From NCBI GenBank assembly GCA_036346405.1, contig CM070548.1:57782611-57846610 (forward strand): a DNA stretch of 64,000 bases, written 5' to 3'. Made by a program: the position numbers and the translations under genes. Below are positions 1-11,100 of this stretch, in pieces (the first letter of the stretch is position 1; each line of letters starts with the position of its first letter). Source of the stretch: Phyllostachys edulis. Lineage: Eukaryota > Streptophyta > Magnoliopsida > Poales > Poaceae. The notes beneath the pieces were generated by a model. It was given only the letters and a program-made list of their open reading frames with translations. It did no database searches and was not told the origin of the DNA.

Positions 1-183
1 GCGCGACCGCTGAGGAGAGCAGTCACCCACCTGATTGAGGATGTCATCAGCGAAGCAATCCTTTTCGGTGAGTACAAGCCTGGTGACACGATACTGATGG
101 ACACCGATGCTGAGGGGAAACCTTGCTTGAGCCGTCTGAATGAGCAGATCGTCCAATGGTCTGACCCAACACGGACATTCTAA
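1..183 (+). CDS. C-terminal end of an HSP100 chaperone (ClpD/ERD1-like), partial
   Basis: The first 61 codons are open in frame 1 and end at TAA 181-183. The peptide starts with ARPLRRAV, the sensor-2 motif in the C-terminal small domain of the second AAA+ module of ClpA/B/C/D proteins. After it come the helix and strand typical of that domain (LIEDVISEAILFGEYKPGDT). HSP100/Clp proteins are ATP-driven hexameric unfoldases. The extended, non-glycine-rich tail after the PGD turn fits the plastid ClpD (ERD1) branch better than ClpC or cytosolic ClpB1, but the paralogue assignment is inference from 60 residues. The start and all other exons lie left of the window. It converges on the HP30-like gene, with about 1.2 kb between the two stop codons. 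Confidence 0.85.
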   Translation, partial: ARPLRRAVTHLIEDVISEAILFGEYKPGDTILMDTDAEGKPCLSRLNEQIVQWSDPTRTF

Positions 184-1359
184 AATCCCACATCCCATGT
201 AGTAGAGTAGAGGTCTAATTTTTCTTTCTTTCAAGCAACGGGATTATTAATTCTTTTATAGGTAGACACGGAATATTTCATTATGTACATAACATTCAGG
301 GAATTTGTCCCAGCATAGTGGTGTTCCCAAAAAAAAAAAATCCAACTGTATATTGTTCTTCAATTGAGCAAATATATTATTTTGAAACTGTTTGCCTGCC
401 GTATAATATCGCCATGACTTTTATGTGTACATGAGTAGAGTAAGGTCGAGTGAATTTCGTGTTCTTTGCCCTATTTACCGATTTTTGGCAGTGTTGCGAT
501 GTACTTCTAAAAAGGCCAGGATGAACTAGTTTGGTTCCTTTGCCCCTTCGGTGATGCGATGCAAGCCCTTCATTTCGCCGCCTGTCAAGTATCTGCAACT
601 GGTTTTTTCAAGGGAGTTTACAGCCATTGTGTCCAGCAACATGCCAATATGATACTGCTAATAATTAATACCAGTATGATACTGATAAGAATTAAGACCA
701 GACTGATAGAAGCGTATATCGACGAGGCAGATCCTTGCCAGGCATAGTGGTACCTCGAGGTAATTTGGTAATTTACTGCAAAAAAAAATTCTTAAAAAAC
801 TACTCCAGAACGTGCAGCCAAACTTCCTTAACTTTGACCACTAACATATAAAAAATTATTTGTATTGGTCATGTAAAAATAGTATCATTAGATTAGTCAT
901 GAAAAACATTTTCATAATATAATAATTCTATATTATTTTATGAACATATTCATATAAAAAGTAATTGTCTAAATTGCATGTTGAAAACTATATCGATGTC
1001 CAAAACGTCATATATTATTGAACAGAAGGAGTACTAACTATTTTATATAGAGCGTTGCTAACCCACCCCAAAAATTCTATCAAATAAACTTTCGATTACT
1101 CAGCTTAAAATCACAGAACAGAGCGATTTGGTTGAAACTTCAATACTAGCATGCAAATGCAACTAATTGTTGTTCAAAATTCAATAAGATGCAAACTGAT
1201 TACCGTCTGTAATAACCACCAAAACAAAACTACATTCTCGCTTTCGATGAAATAGCGGTGCCTAGAAAGCTCATCATCAAAACAGAGATGGACATAGCTT
1301 CAGATAATACAGTCTATGCAACTCAAAAAGAAACACCAGCTGACAGTTGCGAGTCTTCA
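184..1359. other. intergenic gap between two convergent genes
   Basis: AT-rich sequence holding the 3' untranslated regions and terminators of the chaperone gene (+) and the HP30-like gene (-). No open frame with family resemblance is visible. A MITE-like segment lies at about 828-1035. Confidence 0.7.
828..1035. mobile_element. degenerate Stowaway/mariner-like MITE
   Basis: A roughly 200-bp AT-rich block runs from CTTTGACCACTAACATAT to a right edge reading TGAACAGAAGGAGTA. The right edge resembles the grass Stowaway terminal repeat (reverse complement TACTCCCTCCGTTC). The interior (TTTGACCA..., AGTATCATTAGATTAGTCATGAA) resembles the common grass mariner-derived MITE interior. The left terminus is eroded and I see no clean TA duplication. 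Confidence 0.35.
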
Positions 1360-4162
1360 TTATGCTTTTGCCAACCCAGGATCCCTAGGAAATATATGGA
1401 AACGGGGTCAGAAAAAGGAAAATGAAGAAAAAACCAGAAAGTTCTTGTGCAACGATTACGTACCTTTTAATTTGATCAAGTATGAGAAGTCTGGGGCCAG
1501 GGGGAATCTTCACATCTCTCAGAGCACTGAAGCGTCATAGAGGAGAATATCAATACGGGATACGTGAATAACTAAAAAATTCCCCCTTCTTCCTGTTCAG
1601 CTGGTTAGAATACACAAGAACCTAGAAACACTTACCTGTCAGTAAGGAGGGGCAAGGTTTGATCAGTGAGGAGACCCTTCTTGAAATTCTTCTCATAGTT
1701 CTGGAGGCCTAGTTTTTGCAACATGCTCCTTGTACGGGAATAGTACATATCATCACTCTGTGTCTGTGGCTTTGAGAACTTCTGCCCAATCTACATATAA
1801 TAAACCAAAAAGGAGAATTAATACACTATAACAATACCAGGTCGACAATCATGGCTGAACGTTGGATACAACATAATCAAATAGTAATTTCACCAAAATC
1901 AAAATGTACTGCTATAAAAAAGGTATGTGTAAGCTTGAGAAGAAAATTCTGCAGGCAAAGAAGATTCAGCAGAAAGAAGCATTCCTTTTCGACTTCACCG
2001 TAATGGTTTCATCACAATATAAGCATTAATGTTCACTAATAAATTGTTCTCAAGAATTCCATCCAAAATAAGCAAATCACACCCCAACTCTCCTTTCATG
2101 GCCATGATTTCTTTTCTCTTTTGTTTTCTGGAGATTGAAGGCCTGTAGGTGGTTTGCACGTGTGGCCATGTTCGAGAAATATTTCACAATGAAGTTTATA
2201 AATTGTAATAGAAAAAAAGGAAAGAAGAAATGGCAATGTCGAAGCTCCTTGTTATCAGAATTCAGAATACTTTGGATGTCCAGCATTTCCATGCAAGCCA
2301 TAGACTTTAACCAACAAAATAATATTCAGTATGCATGCTAAAAGCCATTTAACAATACTCCTATGAAGCACAAGCTGTAGCTAGGCTAAACCAGAAAGCA
2401 AGGAAATTAAGCAAAATCTTTATTACTTGGTAAATGTCCACCAAGTTTATAGAACAAACTACCATCTCAACATGCAAGATAAAACAGTATTCATTCAAAT
2501 AATAATATTCCCATGATCCCATCCGAACCTCAATTTATCTTAAGCAGGCATTACAGCAGCGACTTGACCCATCAGATATTAAAATTTAGTGATAAGATGG
2601 AACAAGCAGCAAAATGAATCCAAGTTGTAATGACCAACAAAGATATCTAGGTTCTTACCATGAAAAAGCCACCTTGAAATACCGCAAAAGCAACACCAGT
2701 AGTAATTGCATTTGCAACTGGATTAGGAGTTCCCATTCCACTGACTATGGAGAAGAGAGCGCCAGAACCAAAAGCAGCTGCCATGCTATACAAATACAAA
2801 CAAAACATTTGTCAAAGCATAAAATAACAAATATTTATTTATTAACTAGAATTAATAGCTCCCATCCAGAAATCTAAAGCTGTGCAATAATCACCATTAT
2901 CAGTGGCTAATAACCGAAAGGAATTATTTTTGTATCTTAGCATTGGCAAGATTACGATGCATATATCAAACACCAAATTGATTATACAATTTATTACTCC
3001 TTGATGTGTAGTGCCAACCAAAATGAAATTCTGAAGCCTCACCTGCCCTGGATGTCCTCTTGCCCACGTATCCTTTTCATAACACAAGATATGCCTGCGT
3101 TTGCACCAGTCATAACTGCGAAATTCCGGGCTTGCGCCAAGGGTCCACCAGCTAAAGCCTGTAAGTCAAGTAGCTTCATTAGCTTGATGTGTAGAAAACA
3201 AATTCAAATATTGGGATTTGGGAGATATCTATGTGGCCGCTATATGGCCAACATTTGCCATGTTATGAAGAAGAAAATGCTAGCCTAAAACTATGTCGAG
3301 TTGCTGACTATTAAACATAAGGCTCACAAGCCAGTAAGTCACAAGTGAACATTGCAAGCAATTAAGCTTTTGCCCTATTCTAATTTGGGATTAGTGGCCG
3401 AACACACGTCATATATGTTTCTACGGTATATTTATTTATTCTTCACATTATAGTCCTTTCCATTCTTGCCTCATCGCCTGACTATGCCACTCCTCTCACC
3501 TGTATGACTCTATATAATTCTATCCCAGATTAACCAATCATTGCATGCATCTACAACGATTTGTATCCAGCAAAACTGGATAAGTGCACTCTGAGAGTAA
3601 CATCCGGTCCTCCACAACATCATGCGTGCGTATCAAGAGGCTCCGCTCTATAGTACTCCGTAAGTCACTGTAATTGTTAATCACATTTGTGCCAGTATTA
3701 CGGTCAAACCTGCAGATTGGTTCCTTTTGCAAACAAACATTCGATATAGATTAGATTAATATGTATCCGGTTGCAATTTTGGCACGACGCACAGTACAAT
3801 CGTTCATACACATCACTTATCACGAAGAATTCATCAAGTGCAACAGAAAACTCAACAGAAGATGCGATAGGGTTGGCAACCTGGGCCTGCTTTAAGGATG
3901 CCATGGCCTGCGGATTGGTGTTGGCCGGCGTCTGCGGCACGGGGAACGGCGACCCCCCGTCGGCGGTGAGCGTGCCCATGAGCCCCCCGAGCGCCGCGCC
4001 CTGCACCGCCCCCACGGCCGTGGTCACCGCCGCCTCGATGTGGGTGGGCTGCTTCGCCATCCACGCGCGGAACCCTGCCTCCAGCGCCTTTACGCGCCCG
4101 CTCCACTCCTCCAGGGGGTTGCCGCCGCGCGCCTGCGCCGCGGCCGACGACGACGAGGCCAT
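1360..4162 (-). CDS. HP30-2-like: Tim17/Tim22/Tim23 (PRAT) family protein, HP30/HP30-2-like, complete
   Basis: Six coding exons on the minus strand can be joined with GT-AG junctions and correct phase: 4162-3881, 3158-3043, 2785-2659, 1790-1636, 1526-1464 and 1384-1360. They total 768 nt and give 255 residues plus a TAA stop at 1362-1360, close to the roughly 260 residues usual for the family. PRAT proteins sit in organelle membranes; HP30 and HP30-2 are reported in the inner chloroplast envelope in import of presequence-less proteins. Residues 39-63 form a Gly/Ala-rich membrane segment (AVQGAALGGLMGTL). Residues 105-131 carry the family block ARNFAVMTGANAGISCVMKR followed by IRGQEDIQ, and 135-175 is another Gly-rich hydrophobic stretch. 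Residues 193-247 look like the C-terminal SAM domain, ending IPPGPRLLILDQI. The ATG at 4162 is the first in the exon; the codons upstream are TTG-GTG-GTG. Codon use is GC-rich in exon 1 and AT-rich later. No lesion is visible. Confidence 0.95.
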
Positions 4163-4422
4163 CACCACCAAATCCCCTGTGCTTCTCTTCGCGTCTCGGC
4201 GTCTTCGGAAACGGCCACGCTTTTATCCCCTCGGACTCTTTTGCTTAACCCCTAGGCATTAATTAGGCAGCCAAACCTGGCCAGGCTCCTCTTGCGGGCT
4301 AAGGCCCATTACTCCACTTCATTTGGCCCATCATGAGACCATCACTGTACACAGTTAAAACGCTTAGCAAATATAGACGAGCACCTGGGCGGCGGCACAC
4401 GATTCGGCGAGGTTTCCATTAC
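4163..4422. promoter_or_regulatory. 260-bp head-to-head promoter region with two site II (TGGGCC) motifs
   Basis: This interval separates the ATG of the HP30-like gene (-) from the ATG of the PORR pseudogene (+). It contains GGCCCA at 4303-4308 and 4325-4330, which is TGGGCC on the minus strand. This is the site II type motif often bound by TCP factors upstream of genes for organelle and ribosomal proteins. The motif function is inferred from that association. I see no clear TATA box for either direction. Confidence 0.5.
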
Positions 4423-5534
4423 ATGGCATGGTGCTAGCCGCGGGCGGCGACGAGGAGGAGGAGGGGATGGTGGGAGGCGCCGTTGTATTCGGCGGAGCAG
4501 CGCGCGATGCTGGTGAACGTGAAGCTAAAGTGGGTGAAGGACCCACCGGGCGCTCGACAGAGCGGTGTCGCGCGAGCGCCACCTCCGCGCCGCCCACCGC
4601 CTGCTCGACCTCGTGTCCTCCCGGCCCGGCCACCGCGTATCGCGCCGCGAGCTCCTCGCCGAAAGGTCCGTCCACAGGCTGTTCGGATCCGCGTACGCGG
4701 CGCTCGCGTTCCTCGGCAGGTACTGCACGGTGTTTGCGCTGTCCCGCGACGGCGGCGTGTCCCTCACAGACGCGGCGCTCGACCTCCGGCCCCGGGAGGT
4801 GTATTTCCTGGACGCCTCCGAGCTCGACCTCGTATCCCGCCTCCGCCGCCTCTTCATGCTCACCCTGCCGCGCTCGCTCCCGCTCCACACCGTCGACCTC
4901 CTCTGCTGGGACCTCGGCCTGCCCCGCGACTACCGCGCCTCCATCCTCCACCGCTACCCCGACCACTTCGCCCTCGCGCAGCCTGAGGGCGACGAGCGCG
5001 TCTGGATCCGCCTCCTCTCCTGGGACGACCGTCTCGCCGTCTCCGAGCTGGAGAAGAGCGCCGGTGGCGGTGACACCACCTGCCTCCCCTTCCTGGTGAG
5101 CTTCACGAGGGGGTGTGGCCTCAGAAGCAAGTGCATGGCCTGGCTGAGGGAGTGGCAGTCGCTGCCGTATATCAGCCCGTACGCTGACGCCTCAGGCCTC
5201 GACCGCCGCGCAGATGTGTCAGAGAAGCGGAATGTGGGGGTGTTCCATGAGCTGCTGCACCTCACTGTGGCAAAGAGGACGGAGCGCCACAACGTGAGCA
5301 ACATGAGAAAGCTGCTAGGCATGCCACAGAAGTTCACCAAGGTTGTGCTCAGGGAAGCTTACGGTGGTGGAAGCCAGTTGCTCGAGAAGCATGCACATCC
5401 ACTTGTTAATCAGAGAGGAGTATGCCACCATGATGAGGGCTGCTTTGCCACCAAGGAGTAGAGAAAGCCGTGACTCTTGTAGCGGGCTGGATGAGGAAAG
5501 TGAAGGAGGAGGAGAATTTGAACTCGTTGAATGA
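4423..5534 (+). pseudogene. broken PORR-domain (plant organelle RNA recognition) gene
   Basis: PORR (DUF860) proteins bind group II introns and help splice them in chloroplasts or mitochondria. The main open frame (4565-5461) shows the family layout: LRAAHRLLDLVSSRPGHRVS, LCWDLGLPRDYRASIL, RNVGVFHELLHLTVAKRTER and RKLLGMPQKF. An upstream frame carries the usual start block VNVKLKWVKD at 4516-4545. Four lesions separate these parts. An ATG at 4423 is followed by TAG at codon 5. A one-base shift lies at about 4546-4560. KFTKV is followed directly by VLREAY, where relatives have about 20 further residues, so an in-frame deletion is likely. Another one-base shift lies near 5412, after which IREEYATMMRAALPP continues to TGA at 5532-5534. 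The neighbouring HP30 gene is intact, so general sequence error is unlikely. A shortened product from the inner frame is possible but would lack both ends. Confidence 0.85.
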
Positions 5535-6500
5535 ATGCATCGTACGTGCAATCGATTTTGAGTGCACTGAAATAAAGCAAAGCTAGTGATTTTACACAAC
5601 GGATGAAGAGCTCCCAGAGGACAATTGGCAAACCTCATGCAATGGATGCCCTGCAACTGCAATGGTTCAGCAGGTATGTGCGCTGATTGCATCGTCTCCG
5701 ACTTACAATCTTATACTGTTAGTAAAGTCTATTACCACAATCATACGCTTACCATAAAACAAACTGTGATGTGTTTAGCCTTAAGATGCTACATTGGCTT
5801 ATTATTTATGGCTTTTGCAGTCTGTGATTTAGCTTTTATTGTTGTACTCCATTGTTGGCAGCTGTGGACTAAGAAAACTAGATTTGGTATGACTTGACTC
5901 AACATAACTAGTTCAATTGACAACATCTATTTTGCATGCTGATATAAAGTGCCTACTCATTTTCTTTTTTTTTTGTTAGTATGTTACCTTGCATCTAATT
6001 TGTTTGTAGGCATAAGTTATGTACTCTAAATTGGAACAATGTTTCGATTGACAGAACTTGCTTGAAAATTTCACTATTTCCCTTTCTTGTCATTCAAAGG
6101 ATCTTGTTTGCACCAAATCATAAGCATGTAATGTGCACATTCCATTCAGAATATTCATAGAATGTAGAAGGAAGCACTTACACTTGTTGCTATTTGCTAC
6201 CTGCCTGCAGCGTTTTGTTGGAGAGCAGATGTGGGAGGAGCAGGCTGTGTGTGCATCAGACGTGCAATGTTACGAGACATGCGCACTTGCTGCATGGGCC
6301 ATGTGAGCTTTGGGCCTCATCCAGTCTGTGTTGCTGGGAATCTGGGACCCCTATGCTTGAGCCGAGTGGCCTCCTCGTCTTACACAGTTGCACAGGTTGC
6401 ACTGCCAGAGGGATGCCAGGGCACGCGAAGACAGTTGGATTACATGGGCAGGGTAGTCTCCCCCCTCACCAGCGGCAATCTGGGGCAAGAGTTGTGACTT
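5535..6500. other. non-coding gap after the PORR pseudogene
   Basis: It probably includes the old 3' untranslated region of the PORR gene. Short open stretches exist near 5625-5897 and 6194-6541, but none shows a recognisable domain or plausible splice structure. I see nothing else I can support. Confidence 0.5.
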
Positions 6501-7530
6501 GTAAACTCCTTTTTCGATCACGAGTCGTTAGCGACTCCTAGCAGAACATAACGATTCTCAAATACACATGAATTATATCGGACGAACCTTAATGCAATAT
6601 GATCTACGACCAAGTCCATATCATTAACGGCCAGCTTGTATCTCTATACGACCGATCAGTTCATATTTAGTCTCGACCAGTTCGTAACTCTTTACGACCA
6701 GGTTTCGACCACTTAGTGATCATGTTCGACCAGCCTACGACTAGCTCGTATCTCCATACGACTAGTCTGTATCTGATTGAACTCAAATACCTTCTCGTGT
6801 ATTCTCCCTTTGCCTCACGATATTTGGTTGAACTCCAGGTAAAATATTATGTCATCCATGGACTATTCAATACTTTCTCAATCTAGTATCGGATAACTTT
6901 ATGTGGCCGAACACTTCGACACTAATGGCATGGCCATGCACTTTCTTTATCTGATCACATCGAGGGACCTAGAGATATCTCTCCTGTTATGTTAGAAGGG
7001 GCAAATTCTATATCCGACCAGTCACATTCCTCCGCATGTTTCATAGTATACCTGAAAACTACCTTTATAGCTACCCAGTTACGGAGTAGCGTTTGACAAC
7101 CCCAAAGTGTACTCTTACGCATGTAGGAAACCATGTTGATCTTAGGTCTAAGGATTATACATCATCATTGCTTGAGACCAACTGACGACACATAGAATCA
7201 TAACAATCTCAACAGTGTCTCAAGGTGGGTCAATCCAACCCCATGTTCTTTACCATGTGTTTACATTATTGATTTGATATCCCTATATCATAACCGGTGA
7301 AACATGGTCATCAATCAATACAAGTGCTGGTCGATAGGATCACTAGTGTTCCGATCAGTGACATCCGACCAGGGATACTTTTAGAATGACATCATCATAA
7401 GTTAAATGAGCTTCACCAACAAGTCACATACTCGTCGATCTTTATAACTGATGATTCAATTAAGGAACAAAATAAAACATAGACATGATACAATCATCTC
7501 TATGATTGCCTCTAGGGTATATCACCAACA
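6501..7530 (-). mobile_element. Copia-type LTR, minus orientation (possible solo LTR)
   Basis: Read on the minus strand from 7530 it begins TGTTGGTGATATACCCTAGA, followed by GGCAATCATAGAGATGATTG. This is the start seen in a widespread grass Ty1/Copia LTR group. The other edge, TGTAAACTCC on the plus strand at about 6500, would give a TG...CA element of about 1.03 kb. The 5-bp flanks (TGACT and ACCGC) do not match, so either the left edge is misplaced or the element is truncated. It abuts the Copia pol fragment to the right, but that fragment is on the opposite strand and is a different copy. Confidence 0.6.
6604..6780. repeat. clustered TACGACC / CGACCAG motifs in the Copia LTR
   Basis: About eight scattered copies of a CTGGTCGTA-like word (minus sense) occur in roughly 175 bp, for example CTACGACCAAG, TACGACCGATC, TCGACCAGTT and TACGACCAGG. 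Spacing is irregular at about 20-30 bp, so this is a motif cluster and not a clean tandem array. Two more copies lie near 7015 and 7368. Confidence 0.55.
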
Positions 7531-7589
7531 ACCGCGACAGCGCACCGCCTCACATCTAGTCGACGCCTAGTCAGCGCCTAGCACCGACT

Positions 7590-9265
7590 TTCATAACCTT
7601 GGGCCCTCCAACCAGTACCACAGACTCTGACAATCGTTCTACTACATCACGGTATGCCCTACGCGTTCGTTCCTCTCTTCAGGCACCACATAGATAGGGT
7701 TTTCCTCGTGCATGTGCAGTATCTAAGTTGAGTACCTATTAGGAGGTAGCCAGTATACCTGAATGGCAGTTGGCTATGATTGAGAAGCTTACAACATTAG
7801 AGTCTACAGGCATTTGGGATCTTGTTTCGCTTCCATCTTGAGCTAAGCCTATAACTTGCAAGTGATGTACAAAGTAAAGACCAAGTCAAATGGTTCAGTG
7901 GAGCGATACAAGTCTCGTCTTGTTGCTAGAGGTTTTTAGCAGGCTTATGGTCGAGATTATGATGAGACTTTTGCTCCAGGTGCTCAAATAACTATAGTTC
8001 GTATTCTCATTGCTGTTGCAGCGATACGTTCATGGACTATATCTCATATGGATGTCAAGAATGCCTTTCTTCATGGTGATCTACATGAGAAGGCCTATAT
8101 GCAGCCACCTCTCGGTGTTGAGGCTCCTACAGGCTATGTTTGTCGTCTTAGGTGTGCTCTATATGGTCTCAAGCAGGCTCCTCATGTTTGGTTCGAGCGT
8201 TTCAGTTATGTGATTTGAGCTGTTGGTTTCACTCCAAGTGAGCATGACCCTGTCTTGTTTATTCACACTTCTCAGCGAGGTCGTACTTTGCTTCTGCTAT
8301 ATGTAGATGATATGCTGATCATAGGAGATGACATGAACTATATGGCTTTTATGAAGAAGAAATTGAGTGAACAGTTTATGATGTCAGATCTAGGACCATT
8401 GAGCTATTTTTTAGGGATTGAGGTTCATTCTGATGGTGATAGCTACTACCTCTCTCAGCAGCGCTATGTTCAGGATCTACTCACTCACTCTGGGATGACT
8501 GATACTCGCAATGCTACCACACCCATGGAGCTCCACCTGCAACTTCGACCTACAGATGGTGTACCACTGTAGATCTTTCCCGCTATCGTTAGCTCGTTAG
8601 GAGTTTTGTTTATCGCATTGTCACCAGGCCAGACATTGCTCATACTGTTCATGTGCTCAACCAGTTTGTCAGTGCTCCCACCTCAGTCCACTATGGTCAT
8701 GTTCTTCATGTGCTGAGATACTTGAGGGGGATTGCGTCCAGACGCCTGTTCTATACCAGTTCAGGTCAGCTCCAGCTCCACGCTTACTCTGACTCCACTT
8801 GGGTGAGTGATCCTGCTGATCGTCGATCTATCACTGGCTACTGCATCTCTCTTGGTATTTCGCTCATTACCTGGAAGTTCAAGAAGCAGACTACGGTGTC
8901 ACGCTCTAGTGCAAAGGCTGAGTTTCGAGCCCTTGCTGCTAGCACCTCAGAGACCATTTGGCTTCGATGGCTCTTGGCTGATCTCGGTGTCCATTGTGAT
9001 AACCCTACACATATGTTTTGTGACAATACAAGTGTCATTCAGACTGCCAGTGATCCAGTCAAGCATGAGTTGACAAAGCATGTTAGTGTTGATGCATCAT
9101 TCACACGGTCTCATTCTCAGCAGTCGACCATCGACCTCCAATATGTACCTTTAGAGCTTCAAGATGCAGATTTCTTCACTAAAACTCAGACTCAATAACA
9201 TCGGTTTTATCTACTCAAACTCAGTGCATTAGATCCTCCTGATCCACCTTGAGTTTGAAGGGAGG
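7590..9265 (+). pseudogene. 5'-truncated Ty1/Copia pol (reverse transcriptase and RNase H)
   Basis: The fragment starts in the integrase-RT linker (EWQLAMIEKL near 7760). It continues through RT blocks (RYKSRLVARGF, MDVKNAFLHGDLHEKAYMQP, CALYGLKQAP, and the catalytic LLYVDDMLIIGDD at about 8290-8330). RNase H follows (YSDSTWVSDPADRRSITGYC and SSAKAEFRALA, ending at TAA 9196-9198). Gag, protease and integrase are missing. In-frame stops occur at about 7938, 8216, 8570 and 8590, so it cannot make a polyprotein. A purine-rich tract (GAAGGGAGG) at 9257-9265 precedes the LTR start, as a polypurine tract should. Confidence 0.9.
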
Positions 9266-9288
9266 TGTTAAGACTTAAGAGTCATGTA

Positions 9289-9333
<45 letters not shown>

Positions 9334-9465
9334 TGGCTCATATAGCCCACGAGGCACATATAGCCCATGAGGCCCATGTAATCCAATGTCTATATATACC
9401 CTCTCAATAATGAATACGATGCGCAGTTATGAATAGCAAAATCATTCTCTTCTCATATTCTGACA
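9266..9465 (+). mobile_element. 3' LTR of the truncated Copia element
   Basis: A 200-bp TG...CA block (TGTTAAGACTTAAGAG ... CTCATATTCTGACA) lies immediately after the polypurine tract. It contains a (TC)n run and a TATATATA box at about 9392. No matching 5' LTR is present in the window, which agrees with 5' truncation. Confidence 0.8.
9292..9330. repeat. (TC)n microsatellite
   Basis: About 19 uninterrupted TC dinucleotides inside the Copia 3' LTR. Confidence 0.95.
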
Positions 9466-9933
9466 GTCAGCACTATAGGAAGCCTCGAATTGGGAACTAT
9501 AAGGCCTTGACAGCATTTATGCAAATAATATTTGCTGCGCACCTCTTATGACGGTCGATATTAATAATATTGGGTACCTCTAATCTCAGATAGTAATAAC
9601 TTTTTCTGAGTAGCTGGTGCCAATAGGTAACCTTACAGTTTGCACTAGCTTAGTGGCTAAGCAGTGATAAATGGTACAAAAGATTACCCAGCAAACGATG
9701 GATTCTTCTGGGCTGCTGGCAAACCAGTCACTTGAACAGTTTAGTCAAAAAAATATGAAGATTTGTTTGTGAGAGTACAGTATTTACTTTCTCCACAACA
9801 TTAGAATCAGAATATTTTCTCCTTACAGGCTGCAGTACTGCATTTTTTTTTATATCTCCATGAGAAAACACAAAATAATTTCTAGGCATCTATTGGGGCC
9901 TATGATCATCCAAATATTAACTATGAATATTAC
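9466..9933. other. unassigned sequence between two retroelements
   Basis: AT-rich, without a convincing open frame. It may be old intronic or intergenic host DNA. I see no repeat termini in it. Confidence 0.4.
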
Positions 9934-10040
9934 TGTTATGAATATTGTGTATGTATTTAAGAGGTCCAATGGTCAATATATATAGAGGGAGTAAAAGGAG
10001 ATATATGTCATACATATATAAGGAAATACAGGAAAATCCA
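9934..10040 (-). repeat. left short LTR (3' LTR in minus sense), eroded
   Basis: TGTTATGAATATTGTGTATG and the following TATTTAAGAGGTCCAATGG align with the right LTR at 15479-15606. Similarity fades after AAGGAAATACAGG at about 10030. Confidence 0.7.
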
Positions 10041-10692
10041 AAGTCCGAGTTTTGATAATGTTGTCGTAGCGTGCAGCTCTTGAAAAAATATGTCGAGTAT
10101 CAAAAGATCTCCCATCCAGGTCGTACAACAGCCTATAAAGCACTAGGTGCAGGGGCTGAGAAAGTAGAGGCAGGTGGGAGCAAGGTCAACCGCGGCAACA
10201 CGACGAAGAAGATGATAAAACTGACAGGAATAGAGAGAGTTATCAAATCAAGCCAAAGAGGAATAGATAGAAGCATGGCGGCGCAGATCGAAGTCCAAGA
10301 CGGCGGCGGCGCAGTGCACAAGAATCGCAATGGAGGCGCAGTGCAGAAGAAGCGCGACGACCTTAGAAGCTCGGAGCAGCGGCTTAGAGAGAGCGGCAGC
10401 ATCATAACGACTTCTACGATCCGCAACAGCTCAAAGAGAAGAGCGGCGGCTGCTGCCATGCGAAAGGGAAGGAGTGAGCTAGGAAGTAATCGGCTGACTG
10501 GCAAGGACTTTGTGGACTCACACGACTTAGACAAAACTCAAAGATAGAGTGTTACGGACTTGGATGGACTCAAATGGAAGCAAGGACTCAAAGGAGCAGC
10601 AGATACTAGCAACACCAGCCTCTTTTTTTCTTGGTTTGGGCTGTACCTGTCGGCCCATTTAAGAAAAGGAACTCAAAACGCACAGGGAAGGA

Positions 10693-10878
10693 TTAGGGAT
10701 TCCCCTCCCCTGTTCTCCACCATTGGCGACGCATGCGCGTGCGGAAAGTGCAGAGCCGGTAGCGCGGCTTGAGCAGTGGGAGTAGAGGCGAGGTCACCGA
10801 GGAGCCGGCGTAGAGGTGGTGGACGCACTTCACTGCCACTTTCACACCCGTCCTGCGGTCGCACACCTTGCGCACCAC
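10693..10878 (-). pseudogene. possible protein-kinase fragment (subdomain II-like) captured in the element
   Basis: The minus-strand stretch VRKVCDRRTGVKVAVKCVHH resembles the first strands of a protein-kinase N-lobe, where a VAVK-type lysine binds ATP. Only about 25 residues are comparable and the Gly-rich loop is not intact. The rest of the frame is unlike kinases. It lies between the carboxylesterase-like fragment and the 3' LTR of the carrier element. This is a weak call. Confidence 0.25.
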
Positions 10879-10899
10879 ACCGTGCGCAGAGGGGGAGCG

Positions 10900-11008
10900 T
10901 CAGGCGACGGTCTAGCGTGCCTCGTGCACGACACGCTCTCATTGAAGGCGGAGGAGGTGGTCAAGAGGTACACAAGCCCGCCGCCGTGGAAGAACATGAT
11001 GACGGGGA
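10900..11008 (-). pseudogene. carboxylesterase (HGGG oxyanion-hole) fragment captured in the element
   Basis: On the minus strand, positions 11008-10966 encode VIMFFHGGGLVYL. This matches the HGG(G/F) oxyanion-hole motif of plant alpha/beta-hydrolase carboxylesterases (CXE/GID1-like) and its preceding hydrophobic strand. The frame goes on into TTSSAFNESV and then loses resemblance. No catalytic Ser, Asp or His block is present, so this is a short dead fragment. The LTR insertion at 11101-15018 separates it from the AAA-ATPase fragment. Confidence 0.5.
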
Positions 11009-11100
11009 GTGGACCATGCGCTCATCAGCAACGGCTCGATCTGGAGCGGCGGCGTGGAACCAGAGCAGCGGCAAGCACGAGGTTGGGGCGGCTAGGCGGA

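Noticed and set aside
4428..5099. 223-codon frame over the PORR gene
   Set aside because: Ser/Pro/Ala shadow frame; the PORR motifs are in the other two frames.
10071..10547. 158-codon basic open frame in the short-LTR element
   Set aside because: Low-complexity Arg/Ser/Ala content and no recognisable motif; not claimed as a gene.
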